Assembly (NCBI GenBank): GCA_002110485.1
Contig: MOWL01000003.1
Coordinates: 744,001 to 808,000, forward strand
Direction of reading: 5' to 3'
From: Emergomyces orientalis
Lineage: Eukaryota > Ascomycota > Eurotiomycetes > Onygenales > Ajellomycetaceae
DNA length: 64,000 bases
Shown here: positions 58,728 through 64,000 of the stretch, one piece after another
Numbering within the stretch: the first letter of the stretch is position 1
Layout: each line of letters begins with the position of its first letter
Notes under the pieces: model-generated
The model's database searches: none
What the model was told of the DNA's origin: nothing
The model's input: the letters and a program-made list of their open reading frames with translations, nothing else
Program-made: the position numbers and the translations under genes

Positions 58728-60048
58728 ATGCAATCGTCAACATCGAACCTCATTGTGCCGGAGGCCAGTGACGTCTCTACCTATGGTGATTTTATAGACC
58801 CCGATGATTACGATATTCTTGAGCATTATTCCGAAAACATGGATGAGCATGAGTATTATCCCATCTGCCTCGGAGAAACTGTTGAAAAGAGATATCGTGT
58901 CGTGCATAAATTAGGTCATGGGGCCTTTTCCACAGTCTGGCTAGCGCATGGTCTTCAAAAGAAAGTCGATGTTGCTCTAAAAATTATGACTGCTGACTGC
59001 GAATGGAATCATGAATTTCGCATGCAAAATGAAATTATTCGACGTCTTAAGGATACCGATACCTCAAATTTTCTTTTGTATCAGAATACTTTCTCTCTAC
59101 GAGGTCGTGATCGCGATCGCGATCATCGCGTCCTCGTCTTCCCCGTGCGGGGTCCCAGTCTAAGCTCACCTCACACAGACAGAATGTCGATGGCTACTCG
59201 CATGTCCGCTGCTAAGCAGCTGCTAAAAGCCCTAGAGTCTCTCCACGGGTGCGGAATTATTCATGGGGGTAGGTCAACTTTAGCTTACTCGACTCTTTTT
59301 TTGATATTTAGTAGTTTGTTTTATTTCCTTTGTGTTTTTGTTGGACAACATTGATTTGCTATCCTCTTTCTCTATTTACATGCTAATGCATCTCCGTGCA
59401 GACGTGAGCGGTGGGAATGTTTCGTGGGATATGGTCCCTCTGGACAAGTACAACACGGCTACGAAATACAAATATCTCGGTCGACCCGAAAAGGCAGCTC
59501 TACGACCCGGAGCTTGGAAAGCCGGAGAGCTTGTCAGTGAAGCAAAGATACCTCAATCTTTGCTGAGAGCAAAAGTATATCTCAGTGACTTTGGCCTTGC
59601 AACAGATGCTAATAATCAGATCATGAATAAGTGGCAGCTGACCTGGGGATACTGTGCTCCTGAAAGAATGCATAAGTTTCCAGCCAGCTTTGCCGGTGAT
59701 ATGTGGGGTTATATGTGTATCTTTATGAGCTTATATTTTCGACATTCGATATTTGATCGGGGCCTTTATGCCATAGTTACTGCTCTTGGCCCGATGCCTA
59801 AGGAGTGGAAAGGCTTGAAAGAGAAACCAGAAGACGAGTGGTATGATCAGAATATGAGAGTTGATACTAAGGAAGTATTGGAACGGAAGTTCAAACTCGA
59901 ACTTGCTGACGTGAGTACAGCTGAGCGAGGTCATATAATATCCATTATTCTGGCAGTGCTTCGCTATCGTCCGGGGGAACGCCTTACTGCTACTCAGCTT
60001 CTCCATCATCCTTCATTCAAAGCGGTGATGAATATGTACTTCCCCTAG
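58728..60048 (+). CDS. intact protein kinase, 395 aa, candidate element cargo
   Basis: Exons 58728-59268 and 59402-60048 joined in phase over a 133-nt intron; the join makes IIHGDVSGGN, the catalytic loop (D, N). Other kinase landmarks are present: glycine loop LGHGAFSTVW (about 62-70), VALKI lysine (about 85), LSDFGLA, YCAPERMHK (APE) and AGDMWGYM. An insertion with YKYLGRPEKAALRPGAW lies between the catalytic loop and DFG. It resembles SRPK-like kinase families expanded in Onygenales. No stop or frameshift although the DNA around it is full of broken transposons, so it may be under selection. Substrate unknown. Confidence 0.85.
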
Positions 60049-61437
60049 CATCTATGTATTACATACATGCATGACATATATATTTTGTTGCCCTGTTTTT
60101 CTTGCAACGTTTTCCTCTATTATGTTCTAGCTTGTATTCTCTTATTGGTTAATGAAATTACAATAAACCAAAAAGGCAAGTGACATTCTACGCACCTGGA
60201 TGGGCTCTAGTATACAATGAAAATGCACCTGACTGTTGAGATATAGAATGATTTCACCTTACTTCGATGAACTACACTGGAGGAATCGAAAGCCGGCAAG
60301 GTGTGTTGATGTGAAGCCGGCAAAATAAAAACTCAAGTCATTTGAATGGGAGACAAGCAGGAGCTTCCCGGGAGGCTTCACTCGAACCGAGCAAGTCAGT
60401 CTTGTATGGTATGAATGTGCAATACAATACAATACTGTTAAGCCATGTATTACTCCATATATACATACAGAAGTTTCTGTTCTTATCCTTGGAGAGTAAG
60501 CTATTCTTGCAAAAACAGTCAGTTCTCACAGCTAGAGAGTTCTTGCAAGAGTTGCTTTCTTTCCACCAGAGCTTTCTCTATCCATAGTCTTCCTATCAGT
60601 TCTGCATCTCTGCCTTGTTAGGTCTTTCCTGACCCTTCTCAACTTCTGTCTACTGATTTTACACTCGTATGCTAGTTATATTGGAGTACCTTGGACGGGA
60701 ATACACGCGATGACTGTCAGAATCATGTATGCTGATCAAATCGCACAAAACATCAAAAGATGAAAATGCAAAATTACAAAACTGCAAAAATTGCTTTTTC
60801 GCAGAAATACAGGCCCACCACGCCTTGCCAATCATATCAGCGCTGGGCCTTGCTAAGCTTTAACCGCCAAAAGGTGGGCGGTGAATGACGTCATAGATAG
60901 AACCTTCCAGACATCAGCATTGGCTCGAGGGACAGGGAGCACGCAAAGTCGATCGCATCAAAAGCCCGTGTCCTTCGCGCCAGAAGGGCGCCAAGACAGT
61001 TGATTTGCATGGCCTGCTCGACAATTACTTCCATGAGCCATTTTCCTCACAAGAGGATTCTCTCCAGAGGGTTTTTGTCACAGAAGAGGCTTTCTAAATA
61101 AGTACTCTTTAATGTTCAAACTTCACAATATTTAAAGGCTGTTAAAAAATCCATGTGTTCTAGCATCTGACAAGGCCTTCATATCTCAGATAGTAATAAA
61201 AGTGCAGTTCTCCTCAGGATTGAAGAGCGTTCTGAGAATGTGATCTCTCTTAGATTCAAACAGTATTCTGAGAACTAAAAAATGCCTTGAGATTGTAGAA
61301 TGTCTCAAAAAAATCATGACGTCTGATTTAAAGTGTGGTCTCCCTCATACTTAAGGGGCGTTCTGAGAACTATGAAATCCTGTCGTGCCGCAAGAATGCT
61401 GATTTCTGAGCTTGTGGTAGCTCAACCCCTGGGGAAT
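60049..61437. other. right end of accessory element, non-coding
   Basis: AT-rich, no gene supported. Near the end, TTCTGAGAA recurs three times at about 61230, 61265 and 61360. A partial copy of the foldback arm occurs near 60,970-60,995. Confidence 0.5.
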
Positions 61438-61464
61438 CATCAGGTTGTGCACATATCACTGATC
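61438..61464 (+). repeat. right copy of 27-bp direct repeat (candidate element end)
   Basis: Identical to 42608-42634, same orientation. The flanking sequence differs on both sides of the two copies, so homology is limited to exactly this unit. Confidence 0.85.
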
Positions 61465-61963
61465 ACCAAAATCAGCAGTGCTACCACCACCACCACCACC
61501 GCCACCGCCATCATCATCATCAGCATCATAAGAATCGTCGGAATCGTCATCAAATGCAAGGTGAAACTAAAAAAATAAAAAATAAAACATCAGGAAACAT
61601 AGACAAAGAGGGTAAAAGTGTTTTGATGAGAAAACAGTTGATGAGAAGAGCTGAGGCGCCTGTAGATGATGTTCTGCAGCCGTCAAAGAAACATGCTTAT
61701 TACAAAAATAAAAAAGCGAAGTAGAATAATAGAAAGGAGCAATATCAATATCAATATACAGAATCAGAATCAAAACTCAAAACTCAAAACTCAAAACTCA
61801 AAAAAAAAAAGGTCCCAAAACCTACCCCAAAACCAAACCAAACCAAACCAAACCAAACCAAACCCAGTCAAACTCCTTTCCCATCCTCATAAAACGGCAA
61901 TAAAAAGGCACATACCCGCACCAAATAAAATATATAAAAAAATATTACAAAAAAAATAAACAT
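61465..61963. repeat. intergenic with several simple repeats
   Basis: A (CAC)n/(CAT)n tract at about 61479-61530, an 8-bp tandem repeat of CAAAACTC-type at about 61771-61809, and a 5-bp repeat of AACCA at about 61831-61865. No gene supported; this is probably the 3' flank of the transcription factor gene on the minus strand. Confidence 0.7.
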
Positions 61964-64000
61964 CTACAAAAACCCCCCGGACGACAACCCATTCCCCATA
62001 TCATCCTGCTCCTTCAACAGCACCTCAAGCATATCAAACTCGCCCACCATCGGCCCCGTCCCGCCCAGCCCCTGATCAACCCCCATCGTCGCATTGTTGA
62101 AGAACTGATCAAGAGGCAGCGCAAACCAGTCGGATTGGCCGGCATGGTTACCACCACCAGTACCGTTAGCCATCGATGTCGACCCATCATTGTTCCCGTT
62201 GTGGTTATGGCTGTTATGGCTATTGATAACCTCTGGTGAGATGGTGTTGTGGCTGTTGTTGTTGTTGTTGTTGTTGTTGCCGTTGGCGGTGGTGGTGTTG
62301 GGGTCTGCGCCGTCGAGGTCCATTTTCAGGGAAGCGGTGCTGGGGTCGTAGTAGTTGTAGTAGACGGAGGCGGGTGGGGGCATGAAGGAGACGGTTAAGT
62401 TGGAGGAGTTGAGCGGTTGGGCGGGGATGTTGGCGAGGGGGTCTGCATGGGTTGTTGACGGGGCTGATGAGGACGGTGGGTGACTGTGGCTGTGACTGTG
62501 ACTATTGCTATGGCTGTGGTGGTGGCCGTTTGCGTCAAAATGGAAGGGCGTGTTGCTGGAGAGTTGATGTTGCTGCTGCTGCCAGCGCGCGGGGTTTTGG
62601 AAGTCATTCTGACTCTGATCGGGTTGCTGGGATGGGGTGTGGCTGAGGTGGTCGGGTGGGTGTGGTGATTGTCGTGTAGACATTGGTGAAGACATTAGTG
62701 CCTGTGGCTGGGATTGCAGCTGCGGTGTTCGTTCGCGGCTGCTGCATTCACCTGTGCCACGGTCTGGGGGTGCGAAGCGGAGGAATCTATTGCGGATATT
62801 GGAGGTTAGAAGTTGGAGGAGGTCGGCGATGGTGACGCTAAGGTGGACGTCGTCGACGACGCAAGTGCGCAGGGACTCGACGGTGCGGTCTTGAAGGTCT
62901 AGGGAGATGCGGACTTCGTCCTCTTTGGCGCCGAGAGTGAAGGTCTAATATGGATTTGTGGTTAGCAGTTATGATTAACAAAAAAAGGTGCATGGGGAGA
63001 GTTTAGATATATCGCACCTTAAGAATGAATATCATCCCCGACAAGATTCGGAAAAAAGTGCGGACAGGTGCATGCTTCAGGGAATCCCCGGGGACAAGAC
63101 CGTCCAGGACGGTTTTCAGAATCCGTCGCGAGGCGTCGACAACTTCTTGAATGTACGGTTCGTTGACCTGATATTGTTCCATGAGGACACGCCAGGAGGC
63201 GGTTGCGGTTGCGGTCGCGGCAGTAGAGGAAGTTGTGGGCCCTGCTCCTGAGTTTCGTCGGGCTGATGCCGTTGCCGATGAAGTTTGTACCTCATTGCTC
63301 ATCGTGGTCCACCTGTCGACGACGGCTTGGAGGGCGAGGCAGTTGACATATAATCCTTGTTGCGTATTAGATATGGATGTGCATAAATCTAAAAAGAAGT
63401 GTGGAATTATACTCACGGGTATACTCGTATTCAATGGCCAAAATATGTCGCATATGGGCAGGCACTATTAAATCGTAGTTTAGCAACAAAGCTCATTCAC
63501 ACAAAACATACCCAATAAAAAAAATATATAGATATACAACTCACTAGAAACCCGATCAAATTTCATCTTAAACTCCCTCAACGACGGCGTAAACTTATCA
63601 ATCTGCTCCCGGTACCTTCCACTCTTAATTAAATTCGACGTCTGCTCTTTGCTCTGGAACAACACCTGGTTACTCGTATACATGATCTTCGAAATATCCA
63701 TCCAGCAATCTTGCATCAGGTCAATAGATCGGTCCTCATTGGGATCCAAGAAGCGGGAGTCCTCTGAAGATATCGGATCCATGTTTATTCCCCACTGCGG
63801 CAGCGGCAGCATTGATGGGATCCCCAACCGCCCACTACTCTGCGAGATGTAGACGAGAATCAGCTTGCGCACGCGCCGTTTGCGGATGCGCTCGGTTGAG
63901 GATTCCGTGTTTGCATTATTGGACATTTGGTCGTTTTTCGGGTCGAAAACACCGAGTTCGAAGGCGAGGGCTTGCGCGGTACTGAGGAGCATCCAGGACA
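61964..64000 (-). CDS. fungal-specific transcription factor, C-terminal part, runs off window edge
   Basis: Exons, in reading order: from the window edge (64000) to 63545, 63464-63417, 63355-63018 and 62944-61964, all in phase. The fungal transcription-factor middle-homology region is visible (STAQALAFELGVFD, RVRKLILVYISQSSGRLGIPSMLP), followed by LYVNCLALQAVVDRW and LSVTIADLLQLLTSNIRNRFLRFAPP. The C-terminal 240 residues are low-complexity (His-Ser, poly-Asn and Gln runs) and end in an acidic, hydrophobic segment (FDMLEVLLKEQDD) like an activation domain. The RLG..SMLP and QALAFELGVFD motifs recall the Dal81/TamA nitrogen-regulator family; that is a guess. The zinc cluster would lie beyond 64,000. 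Confidence 0.8.

Larger units (their letters stand above)
42608..61464 (+). mobile_element. candidate Starship-like element, about 18.8 kb
   Basis: Bounded by a perfect 27-bp direct repeat at 42608-42634 and 61438-61464. The first gene inside the left end is a DUF3435 tyrosine recombinase pointing inward, the captain position in fungal Starships. The interior has no housekeeping genes; it carries a kinase, fragments of an AAA ATPase, and many transposons that look secondary (Copia, LINE, MITE-like). Without the Copia insertion the element would be about 13.2 kb, small for a Starship. Established: DUF3435 genes are Starship captains and Starships are flanked by short direct repeats. Inferred: that these repeats are the target-site duplication. 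No empty site is available here to prove it. Confidence 0.6.

Noticed and set aside
61479..61600. Possible minus-strand protein end (Asp-rich then poly-Gly) next to the right repeat
   Set aside because: The sequence is a trinucleotide repeat tract; no upstream exon with gene-like content was found.
1..64000. CRISPR arrays, rRNA or tRNA genes
   Set aside because: None seen; a eukaryotic nuclear window would not hold CRISPR, and no cloverleaf was recognised by eye, although a dedicated tRNA scan was not possible.

Overview
The window is nuclear DNA of a filamentous ascomycete. Most genes carry short GT-AG introns (about 55-120 nt), intergenic DNA is AT-rich, and the window holds Zn2Cys6 regulators, a PalH pH sensor, a fungal-type ceramide synthase and a CAND1 orthologue. 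Gene content and TE flavour suggest Eurotiomycetes, most likely Onygenales; this is inference. Exon joins were worked out by hand from splice sites and reading phase.

Region 1 (1-40,120) is ordinary chromosome: an MFS hexose transporter (+), a small secreted 10-cysteine protein (+), a frameshifted small membrane-protein gene (-), a Zn2Cys6 regulator (-) divergent from a cytochrome b561 protein (+), a SET-domain protein (-), an AflR-type Zn2Cys6 regulator (-), a secreted GH127-type glycosidase (+), a Lag1-type ceramide synthase (+), a small predicted mitochondrial protein (-) divergent from CAND1 (+), a PLAC8 protein (+), PalH (+) and an F-box/LRR-like protein (+).

Region 2 (40,548-about 41,800) is a decayed SRPK-like kinase gene (-) with introns still visible.

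Region 3 (42,608-61,464) is accessory. A perfect 27-bp direct repeat with partial dyad symmetry bounds 18.8 kb that holds no housekeeping gene. A DUF3435 (FluG-domain) tyrosine-recombinase gene points inward from the left repeat, which is the layout of a Starship element led by its captain. Inside are a complete Ty1/Copia retrotransposon with apparently identical LTRs, a 515-bp MITE-like element, a foldback-like inverted repeat, broken LINEs, a broken AAA-ATPase exon pair and one intact spliced protein kinase that looks like cargo. The recombinase has lost its first catalytic arginine and has a broken C-terminus, so the element would now be immobile on its own. The Starship assignment is inference from the repeat, the recombinase and their arrangement.

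Region 4 (61,465-64,000) returns to chromosome-like sequence with the 3' part of a large glutamine/asparagine- and histidine-rich fungal transcription factor (-) that runs off the right edge.
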